64,000 nucleotides of DNA from Paracoccaceae bacterium (GCA_027489375.1 JAIXZW010000005.1:310001-374000), one strand, 5' to 3'; shown: positions 9,665-18,352, counted from the first letter of the stretch. Notes: generated from the sequence alone by a model not told the origin. A program made the numbers and translations.

Positions 9665-9839
9665 AGGGGGGCCTTCCGCCCCCCTCGCGGCAAAGCCGCT
9701 CACCCCCCGAGAGTATTTGAGCAAAGGTGAAGGGGAACGGGCTCCCCCCCTCTTTCACACTGGTTCAAATATCCTCGGGGGGTGAGGGGCGCAGCCCCGA
9801 GGGGGGCGGAAAGCCCCCCTGATTTTTCGCAGAAAAATC
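9665..9839. repeat. Composite hairpin block with two facing copies of the dispersed motif between convergent genes
   Basis: The whole gap between two convergent genes is structured. In order: an 8-bp hairpin at 9665-9685 (AGGGGGGC/GCCCCCCT); a GCGGC-AAA-GCCGC hairpin at 9687-9699; a minus-oriented dispersed motif at 9703-9731; a plus-oriented copy at 9753-9782; a GGGGC...CCCC hairpin near 9786-9798; GGGGGGC-GGAAA-GCCCCCC at 9801-9819; and GATTTTT-CGCAG-AAAAATC at 9821-9839, ending against the MATE stop codon. A bidirectional transcription end is the likely role (inference). Confidence 0.7.
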
Positions 9840-9840
9840 G

Positions 9841-11184
9841 TCAGCGCCGCGACCAGAAGCGCCACATCAGGCTCGATGCCGCAGCCATCAGCCCGACGCA
9901 CAGGCCGACCCAAAGCCCCACGCCGCCGAAGCCGAATTTGAAGGCGAGAATGTAGCTCGTCGGTATCCCGATCATCCAGTAGCTCACCGCCGCAAGGGCC
10001 ATCGGCACCCGCGTGTCGCGCACCCCGCGCAACAGGCCAAGCGCCATGACCTGCATCGCATCCATGATCTGGAACACCGCCGCCAGCGCCAGCAGCACCG
10101 TGCCAAAGGCCACGATCTCGGCCGCCTCGGGCTTGGTCATGTCCAGAAACAGCGACAGGATCGGCACGGGGGCTGCCAGCAGCAGCACCACCGTCAGCGC
10201 CCCGAACCCCAGCGACAGCGCAATCCCCGTCAGCGCCGCCACGCGCAAGGCCGCCGCATCTCCCGCCCCGTCGGCAAAGCCCGTCCGCACCGTCACCGCA
10301 TTGGACAGCCCCAGATGCACCATGAAGGTGAGCGAGGCCACCTGCATCGCAATCCCGTGCGCGGCAAGCTGCACGGTCCCGATCCAGCCCATCATCAGCG
10401 CACTCGCCTGAAACATCCCGCTTTCCGCCAGCCCCGTCACCCCGATGGGCCAGCCCAGCCGGAACACCCGCGCCATCGCCGTCCAGTCGGGCCGCCAGAA
10501 CCGTTGCCACAGCCGGAACCGCCGCAACTCGGGCAGCCAGCCCGCATAGACCGCCAGCACCACCAGCGTCAGCACCTGCACCGAAAACGAGGCGATGGCC
10601 GACCCCACCACGCCAAGCTCCGGCGCGCCGCCGTTGCCGAAGATCAGGAACCAGTTGAGCACCCCGTTCACGCCCACCGCCGCCAGCGTGACCCAGAGCA
10701 CCACCTGCGTCCGCTCCAGCGCCGCAAGATAGCTCTTCAACGCCATGACGAGCAGCGCCGGAACCATCCCCAGCCCCGCCACGCGCAGGAAATCCTGCGC
10801 CAGCGCCGCCACCTCGGGCTTCTGCCCCAGCGCCAGCAGCACCGCGCCGGAATTCCAGAACAGCGGATATGTCAGCACCCCGTAGCCAAGCGACAGCCAC
10901 AGCCCCATTCGCGTGTCGCGCCGGACCTGCGTTTCATCCCCCTCGCCAAGGCTCGCCGCCACCATCGGCATCACCGCCTGCGCGAAGCCCGAGCCGAGGA
11001 TGAAGACGACAAAGAACGAAGACCCGCCGATCACCACGGCGGCCAGTTCCGCCACCCCGTACCAGCCCAGCATCACCGTATCGACGACATGCAGCGCCAT
11101 CTGCGCAAGATGGCTGCCGATCAGCGGCAGGCCAAGCGCAAGCGTTGCCCGCGCGTGGGCCGGATATGAAGTGTTTTGGGTCAT
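9841..11184 (-). CDS. MATE family multidrug/cation antiporter (NorM-like)
   Basis: A 447-residue inner-membrane protein with about 12 hydrophobic segments and the internal two-fold pattern of the MATE family. N-terminal marks are LGLPLIGSHLAQMALHVVDTVMLGWYG, where the motif after the first helix is typical of NorM. Each half carries VGVNGVLNWFLIFG-like and LRGVRDTRVPMALAAVSYW-like loops. It would export cationic drugs or dyes using Na+ or H+ gradients; the substrate is unknown. The ATG at 11184 fits the start of the first helix region. It faces the aspC-downstream gene tail to tail and is divergent from the large membrane protein gene at 11345. Confidence 0.9.
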   Translation of the reverse strand: MTQNTSYPAHARATLALGLPLIGSHLAQMALHVVDTVMLGWYGVAELAAVVIGGSSFFVVFILGSGFAQAVMPMVAASLGEGDETQVRRDTRMGLWLSLGYGVLTYPLFWNSGAVLLALGQKPEVAALAQDFLRVAGLGMVPALLVMALKSYLAALERTQVVLWVTLAAVGVNGVLNWFLIFGNGGAPELGVVGSAIASFSVQVLTLVVLAVYAGWLPELRRFRLWQRFWRPDWTAMARVFRLGWPIGVTGLAESGMFQASALMMGWIGTVQLAAHGIAMQVASLTFMVHLGLSNAVTVRTGFADGAGDAAALRVAALTGIALSLGFGALTVVLLLAAPVPILSLFLDMTKPEAAEIVAFGTVLLALAAVFQIMDAMQVMALGLLRGVRDTRVPMALAAVSYWMIGIPTSYILAFKFGFGGVGLWVGLCVGLMAAASSLMWRFWSRR

Positions 11185-11344
11185 GACAAAGACCTATCCG
11201 CCGCTGCCCCGTCGGGCAAGCCGCTGCAGAACGGCGATATCAGCTTTCCGCTTGAAACATGCGGCCACAGCCCGCTAGGCTTTTTGTTAACATTTATTGA
11301 TATGGAGTTGCCCGCAAGGCGGCAGCCTTGGGGTGCGGATAGAC

Positions 11345-13078
11345 ATGATCGCTTTGAGCTGGCTGTTCTTTCACGCGGTAGCCGCAACCTGCATCGCCTA
11401 TCTTCTGGCCCTCGTCACGCAAGGTCTCGGCCTTGGCGTCGCCATCGCAAGCCTGATCCTCGGCGGCGTGGTAGCGCTTTACCCAGCGCGCCGCTTCGCC
11501 CCCCTGCTCCGCCTGCCGCGCGGTCCGCTGGAATGGGTGCTCGCCCTTGTCATCTTCGCCTTTTGCGTGGCGCATTTTCAGGGCGTCCTCACCGTCGGGC
11601 CGGACAGTTACGGCACACGGGACGTGAACAACTTCGGGGATATGCCGCTCCATATCAGCTACATCCGCTCATTCGTCGACGGCACGCGCTTCCCGCCCCC
11701 CAATCCCGGATTTCCGCAAGAGCCGCTGCGCTACCCGATCGGGGCGGATTACTACAGCGCACTGTGGGAGACACTGGGCCTGCGCACCGAATTGCACCTC
11801 TGGCTCACCGGCTCCTTCGCCACCTTGATCTGCATCGGCCTTCTGCTCCGCTTCGGCGGATGGTGGGCGCTCGGGGGGCTGTTCCTCAACATCGACCCCA
11901 TGACGGTGGTGCGCCTCCTGACCGACCCCGACTGGTCTGGCGTCGATTTCCAGAAACCGACCGCCTTCAAGAACCTGACCCTCGCCCTGATGGTCCCGCA
12001 GCGGAGCATGCTGTTCGGCCTGCCGATCGGGCTGATCCTGATCCTCGCCGTCGAAGCTCACGTCTCGGGCAGAAGGTCACTGTCAAGGACCGAACAGATA
12101 GCGCTCGGACTGCTCTGGGGCGTCATGCCCCTCTTCCATCTTCACGCCTTTGTCGCGGTCAGCCTGATCCTCGCCCTGCTGGCCTTGGCGTATGGCGGCC
12201 TCGGCGGAGTGGTCCGTCTGGTCTCGGGCCCGATGGCCCTCGTCGCCTACGGCCCGGCCACGCTGCTCGTGCTGCATTCGACCGCATGGCTGCAAAAGGC
12301 AAGCGTCGCCTATCTGTCCCTTGGCTGGACCAAGGGCGACACACCCTTTGCGCTGTATCTGTGGAACAATTTCGGCCCTTGGCTGCTGGTCCTTCCCGCG
12401 CTGGCCGCCGCGCTCTGGTTCGGGCGTGGCAGGCAGGGCAATGCAGCGAATGCGGTCCTCTTCGGGGGAATGCTTCTGCTGTTTGCCCTCTTCTTCACCG
12501 TCATGCTTGCGCCGTGGAACTGGGACAACATCAAACTCATCGTCTGGCCGTGGCTCCTCATGCTCGCCCTTGCCGACCGTCTCCTCCAACCCCGCCTCGC
12601 TACGCGCTTCGCGGGCCTCGTGCCCTATGTCTTTGCGTCGGTCCTTTTCCTGCCGACAGTGGTTCTGCTTTGGGTCTCGCTCGGAAGCGGCGGGCCATAC
12701 GGCTACGGCACCATCGGCCGCGACGAGGTGATCTCGGCCGACGCCGCCGTCGAAACCCTGCCCCGCGATGCCGTCTTTGCCACGGCACGCCGGCACAGCC
12801 ACCCGCTCGACTGGCTGGGCAGGCTCCGCGTTCTGGGATACGAAAGCCACCTGTGGTCACATGGCATCGACAGTGCGCAGCGCGACAAGCTCTTGAAACG
12901 GCTGATGCAGGGGGAACCCGGCTGGCGCGAAGCCGCCATCGCCCTTGGCGCCGACTACATCTTCTGGAGCCCTTCGGAACGTGCGGAATACGGAGACGGC
13001 CCGCGCCCGTGGATGGCAGAGTTGCGGAATGTCTCGACGATGCCGGACTATGCGGTCTATGAGATTCCCAAACCGTAA
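11345..13078 (+). CDS. Large multi-pass membrane protein, possibly GT-C-type glycosyltransferase
   Basis: A 577-residue protein with about 12 transmembrane helices and a soluble C-terminal part of about 110 residues (from GRDEVISADAAVETLP). Between early helices lies an acidic periplasmic-type loop, TRDVNNFGDMPLHISYIRS, followed by a Pro-rich segment and a YPIGADYYSALWETLG stretch. This layout resembles GT-C membrane glycosyltransferases, which use a polyprenyl-linked sugar and an acidic residue in the first loop, but no diagnostic motif settles it. The ATG at 11345 opens directly into the first helix (MIALSWLFFHAVAATC). It is divergent from the MATE gene, and a GST gene follows after 18 bp. 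Could also be a dolichol-mannosyltransferase-like or lipid-flipping protein. Confidence 0.7.
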   Translation: MIALSWLFFHAVAATCIAYLLALVTQGLGLGVAIASLILGGVVALYPARRFAPLLRLPRGPLEWVLALVIFAFCVAHFQGVLTVGPDSYGTRDVNNFGDMPLHISYIRSFVDGTRFPPPNPGFPQEPLRYPIGADYYSALWETLGLRTELHLWLTGSFATLICIGLLLRFGGWWALGGLFLNIDPMTVVRLLTDPDWSGVDFQKPTAFKNLTLALMVPQRSMLFGLPIGLILILAVEAHVSGRRSLSRTEQIALGLLWGVMPLFHLHAFVAVSLILALLALAYGGLGGVVRLVSGPMALVAYGPATLLVLHSTAWLQKASVAYLSLGWTKGDTPFALYLWNNFGPWLLVLPALAAALWFGRGRQGNAANAVLFGGMLLLFALFFTVMLAPWNWDNIKLIVWPWLLMLALADRLLQPRLATRFAGLVPYVFASVLFLPTVVLLWVSLGSGGPYGYGTIGRDEVISADAAVETLPRDAVFATARRHSHPLDWLGRLRVLGYESHLWSHGIDSAQRDKLLKRLMQGEPGWREAAIALGADYIFWSPSERAEYGDGPRPWMAELRNVSTMPDYAVYEIPKP

Positions 13079-13096
13079 TCTTCGCAAAGGTATCCC

Positions 13097-13756
13097 ATGC
13101 TCACCCTTTACGGTGTCTACCGTTCCCGCGCCTCGCGCCCGCTCTGGCTTCTGGCCGAGACGGGAACCCCCTTCGCCCATGTTCCGGTGATCCAGGCCTA
13201 TCGCCTGCCGCAACCCGTCGGCGCGGAGGCACCGCTCAACACCTCCTCGCCCGAATTCACCGCGATCAATCCGCAGGCGCAGATACCGGCGCTGAAAGAG
13301 GGCGACCTCGTGCTGACCGAAAGCCTTGCGATCACCCTCTACATCGCCCGCCGCTACGGCGGCGACCTTGGCCCGCGTTCCGACGCCGAAACCGCGTTGA
13401 TGGAGCAATGGGCGCTCTTCGCCGCGACGTCGGTCGAGGGTCCGGCGCTCGAGATGTTCTACCCCCTCGCCTCCGGCACGCCCCTGACGCCGGAACAGCA
13501 GGCCACCGTCAACGTCTCGGCCGAAAAACTCCGCCGCCCCTTCACGCGCCTGAACGCCCATCTGGCGGCCCATCCCTATATGCTCGGCGGGCGCTTCACC
13601 GCAGGGGATATCGTCGTGGCCGAATGCGTGCGCTACGCGCAGGGCAACGCCGCGCTGATGGCGGAATTTCCGGCGCTCAAAGCATGGCTCGACACCTGCC
13701 AGTCGCGTGACGGGTTCAAGTCGATGTGGGCCGGACGCATGGCCGAACCGGCGTAA
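13097..13756 (+). CDS. Glutathione S-transferase family protein
   Basis: A 219-residue cytosolic GST. An N-terminal thioredoxin-like domain (MLTLYGVYRSRASRPLWLLAE; INPQAQIPALKEGDLVLTESLAITLYIARRYG, residues about 1-90) carries the cis-proline region and the glutathione-contact ES pair. An all-helical C-terminal domain ends with LGGRFTAGDIVVAECVRYAQG, the usual N-capping region. The Ser/Tyr near residues 9-11 could be the catalytic residue. It lies 18 bp after the membrane protein gene and may be cotranscribed with it. The substrate cannot be told. Confidence 0.88.
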   Translation: MLTLYGVYRSRASRPLWLLAETGTPFAHVPVIQAYRLPQPVGAEAPLNTSSPEFTAINPQAQIPALKEGDLVLTESLAITLYIARRYGGDLGPRSDAETALMEQWALFAATSVEGPALEMFYPLASGTPLTPEQQATVNVSAEKLRRPFTRLNAHLAAHPYMLGGRFTAGDIVVAECVRYAQGNAALMAEFPALKAWLDTCQSRDGFKSMWAGRMAEPA

Positions 13757-13862
13757 CGGCGAAGCCTTCGGTTGCAGTCGGGCGGAAAAGGAAACGCGAC
13801 CCGCGTTTCCCCGCCCGCATCGCTCCCGCGCCGCGTTCCCGTCGGACCCGCTCGCCTTGGCA

Positions 13863-13921
13863 GGCCAGCGCCCGACCCGGCGGGCGAGAAGCGCCCGCCG
13901 TGGGCGGGGCGGGCGCTGGCC
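13863..13921. repeat. Nested perfect inverted repeats in a gene-free gap
   Basis: Outer arms GGCCAGCGCCCG (13863-13874) and CGGGCGCTGGCC (13910-13921) pair perfectly over 12 bp. They enclose an 8-bp hairpin GGCGGGCG-AGAAG-CGCCCGCC (13879-13899). It lies 107 bp past the GST stop in the 355-bp gap 13757-14111, which holds this and the repeat at 14041 but no supported gene. It has no T-tract. It could be a factor-independent RNA fold or another dispersed repeat. Confidence 0.6.
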
Positions 13922-14040
13922 GGCGGCCTTGGGGGCCACCGGCGGATGGCGGAACCGACAGCACATGGCAAAGGCACAGGCCTTTGCCAAATCCAACGTC
14001 CTCCCGTTGCAGCTTCCCCCTAACGTCCAGCGAATTGATC

Positions 14041-14108
14041 GTAGGGTGCGCACTCGATGCGCACCACGACACCCCACCGCACAGGTGCGCAACAAGTGCG
14101 CACCCTAC
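14041..14108. repeat. Two-hairpin repeat with GTAGGGTGCGCACT ends (copy 1)
   Basis: The ends GTAGGGTGCGCACT (14041-14054) and AGTGCGCACCCTAC (14095-14108) are a perfect 14-bp inverted repeat. Each half also folds by itself: GGTGCGCA-CTCGA-TGCGCACC on the left and GGTGCGCA-ACAAG-TGCGCACC on the right. The element lies 3 bp past the stop of the epimerase gene. Related copies are at 18353-18416 and 19218-19280. Confidence 0.8.
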
Positions 14109-14111
14109 GCC

Positions 14112-14999
14112 TCACTTCACATATTTCCGCCAGTCATGCTCTTCCCTGAACCCCAGAACCTCGCGGATCTTGCGGTTCGAAAGCAGGCTCTCGTGCGGCC
14201 CGACCTCGCGCGACAGCGGCACATTCGGGAAGAACCGCTTGAGCAGTTCCGCATTCTCCTGCGGCACGGAATTCGTGTCGTTGCAGGCGTTGAACACCTG
14301 ATACCCCAACCCGTCCTTCTTCAGACACAGGTCCACGATCTGCCCCAGATCGCGCGCGTCGATGTAGGAAAACGTGATCCGCCGCCGCCGCCCCGGATCG
14401 TCCTTGAGCGGCGGGAAGACGGTCGCATATTCATGCGGCTCGATCACATTCCCGATCCGCAGCGCATAGATGTCTGCCCCCGACCGCCGCTGGAAACTCT
14501 GCGCCGTGACCTCGTTCACCTTCTTGGACATGCCATAGCTGTCCATCGGGTCGATGGGATAGTCCTCGTCCAAAGGCAGCACCTTGGGGTCCACCACCCC
14601 GTCACTGAAACAGACCCCGTATGTCGTCTCGGAGGATGCCACGATGATCTTGCGGATGCCCATCTTCACCGCCGCCTCGATCACGTTATAGGTGCCCATG
14701 ACGTTGACGCGATACGTCTCGTTGTCCGGCGCGATCTTCAGCGCGGGGATGGCCGCGAAATGCACCACGGCATCAAACAGGCGATGCCCCTTGCCATCCT
14801 CCATCTCGTCATCTCCGGCATAGGCGCTCATCGCGTTGAACATCTGGCCGCTGTCGGTGATATCCGCGATCAGGTCCGCCACCCCCGGATGCCGCAGCGG
14901 CACGCGGTCCACGTTCAAAACCCGATGCCCCTGCGCCGCCAGATAGGCCACCACATATTTGCCGGCCTTCCCAGACCCACCCGTGAACAGAACGCGCAT
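14112..14999 (-). CDS. NAD-dependent epimerase/dehydratase (extended SDR family)
   Basis: A 295-residue extended short-chain dehydrogenase, typically acting on nucleotide sugars. The start ATG at 14999 follows AGGGAGG at proper spacing. Seen: the dinucleotide motif TGGSGKAGKYV at residues about 7-17, HFAAIPAL near 85, SSETTYG near 130 and the catalytic pair YGMSKK near 165. The sequence DPGRRRRITFSYIDARDLGQIVDLC is typical of UDP-sugar epimerase-like proteins of unknown substrate. No sugar-nucleotide genes adjoin it; the divergent neighbour is the phd antitoxin gene. The hairpin repeat lies immediately after its stop. Confidence 0.85.
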   Translation of the reverse strand: MRVLFTGGSGKAGKYVVAYLAAQGHRVLNVDRVPLRHPGVADLIADITDSGQMFNAMSAYAGDDEMEDGKGHRLFDAVVHFAAIPALKIAPDNETYRVNVMGTYNVIEAAVKMGIRKIIVASSETTYGVCFSDGVVDPKVLPLDEDYPIDPMDSYGMSKKVNEVTAQSFQRRSGADIYALRIGNVIEPHEYATVFPPLKDDPGRRRRITFSYIDARDLGQIVDLCLKKDGLGYQVFNACNDTNSVPQENAELLKRFFPNVPLSREVGPHESLLSNRKIREVLGFREEHDWRKYVK

Positions 15000-15068
15000 G
15001 ACGACCTCCCTTGGAAAAATGCGTATCAGAGTGTATATTGCAATGTGCAATCTTCAAGGGAGCCACCC

Positions 15069-15317
15069 ATGACCCGCCTCGCCACCCCGAATATCTGCAC
15101 CATGACCGAATTGCGCGAACCGCAAAAGGTCTTCGACCGCGCAAACGGCGAACCCGTCGCCATCCTCAAAAATTCCGCCCTCGTCGGCTACCTCGTCCCC
15201 GCCGAAGCGGTGGGCAAGGTCGACGCCCGCTACGCGACGATGGACGAACTGATGGAAGTCCTCGAAAGAAGCCGCGAACGCGTCCAGCCCGTCCTCGACT
15301 ACCTGCGTGACAAATGA
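15069..15317 (+). CDS. phd: Phd/YefM-family antitoxin
   Basis: An 82-residue type II antitoxin. The N-terminal half (TPNICTMTELREPQKVFDRANGEPVAILKNSALVGYLVPAEA) is a typical Phd/YefM DNA-binding fold; the C-terminal helix (MDELMEVLERSRERVQPVLDYLRDK) would wrap the toxin. AAGGGAG precedes the ATG. Its stop overlaps the toxin start in ATGA, the usual translational coupling. By family knowledge it represses its own operon and blocks Doc. The region upstream (15000-15068) is shared with the divergent epimerase gene. Confidence 0.88.
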   Translation: MTRLATPNICTMTELREPQKVFDRANGEPVAILKNSALVGYLVPAEAVGKVDARYATMDELMEVLERSRERVQPVLDYLRDK

Positions 15318-15688
15318 CCCATATCCTGTTGAGTGCCGAGTTGGTCGATCGTATCCACGACCACGTTCTTAACCCCGGCGAATTGTCCGGCCGCGCCCTG
15401 AACAAATCGCTCGAGGGTGCCTTGGCACGGGTCGAGAACCGCCTTGCCTATGGCATGATCGATGATGTCTTCGATCTGGCGGCCGCATATGCCATCGCCA
15501 TCGCGCAAGGGCATTGCTTCAACGATGCCAACAAGCGGACCGCGTTTCGCGCGATGCACGCCGTTCTCGCGCTGAACGGCGTGCAGATGATGTTCGAAAC
15601 AGAAGAAGCGGGCCAGACCATCATCCGCGCCGCCCAACGGCTGCTCGACGAAGGCGAACTCGCCCTCTGGCTTCGCAAACGCGCCTGA
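15314..15688 (+). CDS. doc: Doc-family (death-on-curing, Fic fold) toxin
   Basis: A 124-residue toxin with the Fic/Doc motif HCFNDANKRTAF near residue 67, including the catalytic His and the anion-binding loop. In Doc this motif phosphorylates EF-Tu and stops translation. The N-terminus LLSAELVDRIHDHVLNPGEL and the LENRLAYG-like helix also match Doc. Length is normal (about 126). It overlaps the antitoxin stop by 4 nt, so the pair is intact by sequence. It sits directly upstream of parE. No lesion is visible in the active site. Confidence 0.9.
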   Translation: MTHILLSAELVDRIHDHVLNPGELSGRALNKSLEGALARVENRLAYGMIDDVFDLAAAYAIAIAQGHCFNDANKRTAFRAMHAVLALNGVQMMFETEEAGQTIIRAAQRLLDEGELALWLRKRA

Positions 15689-15765
15689 CCCCTACATCTT
15701 GCGCCCCATCCCCCTTAGATGGTCTAATCCCGCCCCACAGGGCAGCATAAAGAATCGAGCACAGA

Positions 15766-17721
15766 ATGGCCGACGACCTCCTCTCCTCGGGCGAGACCAC
15801 CTATGACGCCTCCTCCATCGAGGTTCTCGAAGGTCTCGAACCCGTCCGCAAACGGCCCGGCATGTATATCGGCGGCACCGACGAACGCGCGTTGCACCAC
15901 CTTGTGGCCGAAATCCTCGACAACTCGATGGACGAAGCCGTCGCAGGCCATGCCACGCGGATCGAGGTGGAGCTTCACGCCGACAACTCCATCACCATCC
16001 GCGACAACGGGCGCGGCATCCCGATCGACCCGCACCCGAAATTCCCCGGCAAATCCGCGCTCGAGGTGATCCTCTGCACCCTCCACGCGGGCGGCAAATT
16101 CGGCGGCGATGCCTATGCCACCTCGGGCGGCCTGCACGGCGTCGGCGCATCGGTCGTCAACGCCCTCTCCGACATGATGAAGGTCGAGGTGGCGCGCAAC
16201 AAGGAGCTCTTCACCCAATCCTTCTCGCGCGGCATCCCGCAAGGGCCGGTGGTCAAGGTCGGCCCCGCCCCGAACCGGCGCGGCACCACCACCACCTTCC
16301 ACCCCGACCATGAAATCTTCGGGTCGCAAACCTTCAAACCCGCCCGCCTGTTCAAGATGGCGCGGTCCAAGGCCTATCTCTACTCCGGCGTCGAAATCCG
16401 CTGGAAGACCGCCGTCAACGATGGCGAAACCCCGCTGGAAGCCACCTTCCACTTCCCCGGCGGCCTTGGCGACTATCTCTCGGACACGCTGCAAAAGACC
16501 ACCACCTACGCCGACCGCCCCTTTGCGGGCAAAGTCAGCTTCACCGAAAAATACGGCGTCCCCGGCTCGGTCGAATGGGCGATCAACTGGACGCCGGTGC
16601 GCGACGGCTTCCTGCAATCCTACTGCAACACCGTCCCCACCCCCGAAGGCGGCACGCACGAGGCGGGCTTCTGGGCCGCCATCCTGCGCGGCATCCGCGC
16701 CTATGGCGATCTGGTCAAGAACCGCAAAGCCGAACTCATCACCCGCGACGACCTGATCTCGGGCGGCTGCGCGCTTGTCTCCTGCTTCATCCGCGAACCG
16801 CAATTCGTCGGCCAGACCAAGGACCGCCTCGCCACGGAAGAGGCCGCCAAATGGGTCGAAGGCGCGGTCCGCGACCACTTCGACAACTGGCTCGCCAATG
16901 ACACCAAATCCGCAGGCGCGATCCTCGACTTCCTCGTCCTGCGCGCCGAGGAACGCCTCCGCCGCCGTCAGGAAAAGGAAACCGCCCGCAAGACGGCAAC
17001 GAAGAAACTCCGCCTCCCCGGCAAGCTGACCGACTGCTCCTCGAAAACGCGCGAGGGAACCGAACTTTTCATCGTCGAAGGCGACTCGGCGGGTGGCTCC
17101 GCCAAAGGCGCCCGCGACCGCGAAACGCAGGCGCTCCTGCCGCTCAAGGGCAAGATCCTCAACGTCCTAGGTGCGGCCTCGAACAAGCTGCACGAGAACA
17201 GCGAAATCCGTGACATCTGCGAAGCCCTCGGCGTCGGCATGGGCACGAAATTCAAGGTCGACGACCTGCGCTATGACAAGATCATCATCATGACCGACGC
17301 CGACGTCGACGGCGCACATATCGCATCACTCCTGATGACCTTCTTCTTCACCCAGATGCGCCCGCTGATCGACAAGGGCCACCTCTACCTCGCCTGCCCG
17401 CCCCTCTACCGCCTGACGCAGGGCGCAAAGCGGCTCTACGTGGCCGACGATGCCGAGAAAGAACTCTGGCTCGCCAAAGGTTTGGGCGGCAAAGGCAAGA
17501 TCGACGTCCAACGTTTCAAGGGTCTGGGCGAGATGGACGCCAAAGACCTCAAAGACACCACGATGAACCCCGCCACGCGGAAACTGATCCGCGTCAGCAT
17601 CGACGAGGACGAACCGGGGATGACGGGCGACTTGGTGGAACGGCTGATGGGGAAAAAGCCGGAACTGCGGTTCCAGTATATCCAGGAAAACGCGCGGTTT
17701 GTGGAAGAGTTGGATGTGTGA
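15766..17721 (+). CDS. parE: DNA topoisomerase IV subunit B
   Basis: A 651-residue type IIA topoisomerase ATPase subunit; with ParC it decatenates daughter chromosomes. GHKL ATP-binding motifs are present: ILDNSMDEAVAGHA near residue 46, DNGRGIPI near 84 and GGLHGVGASVVNALS near 125, then the transducer QTK loop (GQTKDRL) near 348. The TOPRIM part has FIVEGDSAGGSAKGARD near 440 and DADVDGAHIASLLMTFF near 510. Length and the absence of a GyrB-type insertion favour ParE over GyrB. It follows doc after 77 bp; a housekeeping gene, not part of the toxin unit. Confidence 0.95.
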   Translation: MADDLLSSGETTYDASSIEVLEGLEPVRKRPGMYIGGTDERALHHLVAEILDNSMDEAVAGHATRIEVELHADNSITIRDNGRGIPIDPHPKFPGKSALEVILCTLHAGGKFGGDAYATSGGLHGVGASVVNALSDMMKVEVARNKELFTQSFSRGIPQGPVVKVGPAPNRRGTTTTFHPDHEIFGSQTFKPARLFKMARSKAYLYSGVEIRWKTAVNDGETPLEATFHFPGGLGDYLSDTLQKTTTYADRPFAGKVSFTEKYGVPGSVEWAINWTPVRDGFLQSYCNTVPTPEGGTHEAGFWAAILRGIRAYGDLVKNRKAELITRDDLISGGCALVSCFIREPQFVGQTKDRLATEEAAKWVEGAVRDHFDNWLANDTKSAGAILDFLVLRAEERLRRRQEKETARKTATKKLRLPGKLTDCSSKTREGTELFIVEGDSAGGSAKGARDRETQALLPLKGKILNVLGAASNKLHENSEIRDICEALGVGMGTKFKVDDLRYDKIIIMTDADVDGAHIASLLMTFFFTQMRPLIDKGHLYLACPPLYRLTQGAKRLYVADDAEKELWLAKGLGGKGKIDVQRFKGLGEMDAKDLKDTTMNPATRKLIRVSIDEDEPGMTGDLVERLMGKKPELRFQYIQENARFVEELDV

Positions 17722-17759
17722 GGTTACCTTTTGAAGTTGAGAAATTTAAGGTTTAACTA

Positions 17760-18293
17760 ATGCTCTCCATGCTGATCGACTTCTCAGATTACAATCGCGC
17801 GCGGCGAAATGTTTTAATTTGCTCGATCTCAATCTTGTTGGTGTCATCTGCAACCATTACATCTAGCAAGATGTCTATACTTGGGTTGGAGTTTTTGATT
17901 TCTCAAACAAAGCTAGTCGCTGCTCTACAGATTGCTCTAAGCTTTCTGTTCGCCGTGTACTGCCTTTATACGCTGGGTCGCACCCCAAGATTAATAATGC
18001 GCGAAATCTATCGTTTTGACCGCGCGTGGGAGAAGAAAACCAGAAAAGAAGTGCAGGAAATGTATCGGGCGCGAGATCCAGATTACGAACCATGGTCTTC
18101 GCCGTACGATGATGACGATGGGTATCTTTACCTTGGTTTAGCAACCCGTAGGAGCAGAAGAGCGACGATCTTTACAGTTGGATATTACTTGGATCGAATG
18201 GTTACGCTTATTGTGTCATTCGGTGTTCCAGTAGCGTTTTTCAGCGTCGCCTTCTTTTGCCCTAAATTCCTGAGAAATCTGATTGGCAACTAA
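17760..18293 (+). CDS. AT-rich orphan membrane protein, unknown function
   Basis: A 177-residue protein with two N-terminal transmembrane segments (VLICSISILLVSSATITSS; LVAALQIALSFLFAVYCLY), a charged middle region (RFDRAWEKKTRKEVQEMY, then PYDDDDG) and a C-terminal hydrophobic segment (VTLIVSFGVPVAFFSVAFF). Its base and codon use are clearly more AT-rich than any neighbour (many TTT, ATT and AAT codons), which points to recent transfer. It starts 38 bp after parE without a clear ribosome binding site. I recognise no family. Expression is uncertain, but the frame is intact. Confidence 0.6.
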   Translation: MLSMLIDFSDYNRARRNVLICSISILLVSSATITSSKMSILGLEFLISQTKLVAALQIALSFLFAVYCLYTLGRTPRLIMREIYRFDRAWEKKTRKEVQEMYRARDPDYEPWSSPYDDDDGYLYLGLATRRSRRATIFTVGYYLDRMVTLIVSFGVPVAFFSVAFFCPKFLRNLIGN

Positions 18294-18352
18294 CGGTCTG
18301 TGCGTGCGGACGCTACGTGTGCATAGAAGATTGGGGCTTTATTAGCCAGCTC

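Noticed and set aside
11176-13062. Open plus-strand frame overlapping the membrane protein gene in another phase
   Set aside because: The alternative phase gives clear transmembrane helices and a sensible start; this one is Arg/Pro-rich without structure.
13707-15317. A 536-codon plus-strand frame ending in the antitoxin
   Set aside because: Only the last 82 codons resemble a protein (Phd antitoxin, with its own ribosome binding site). The rest is antisense to the epimerase gene and crosses repeat copy 1.
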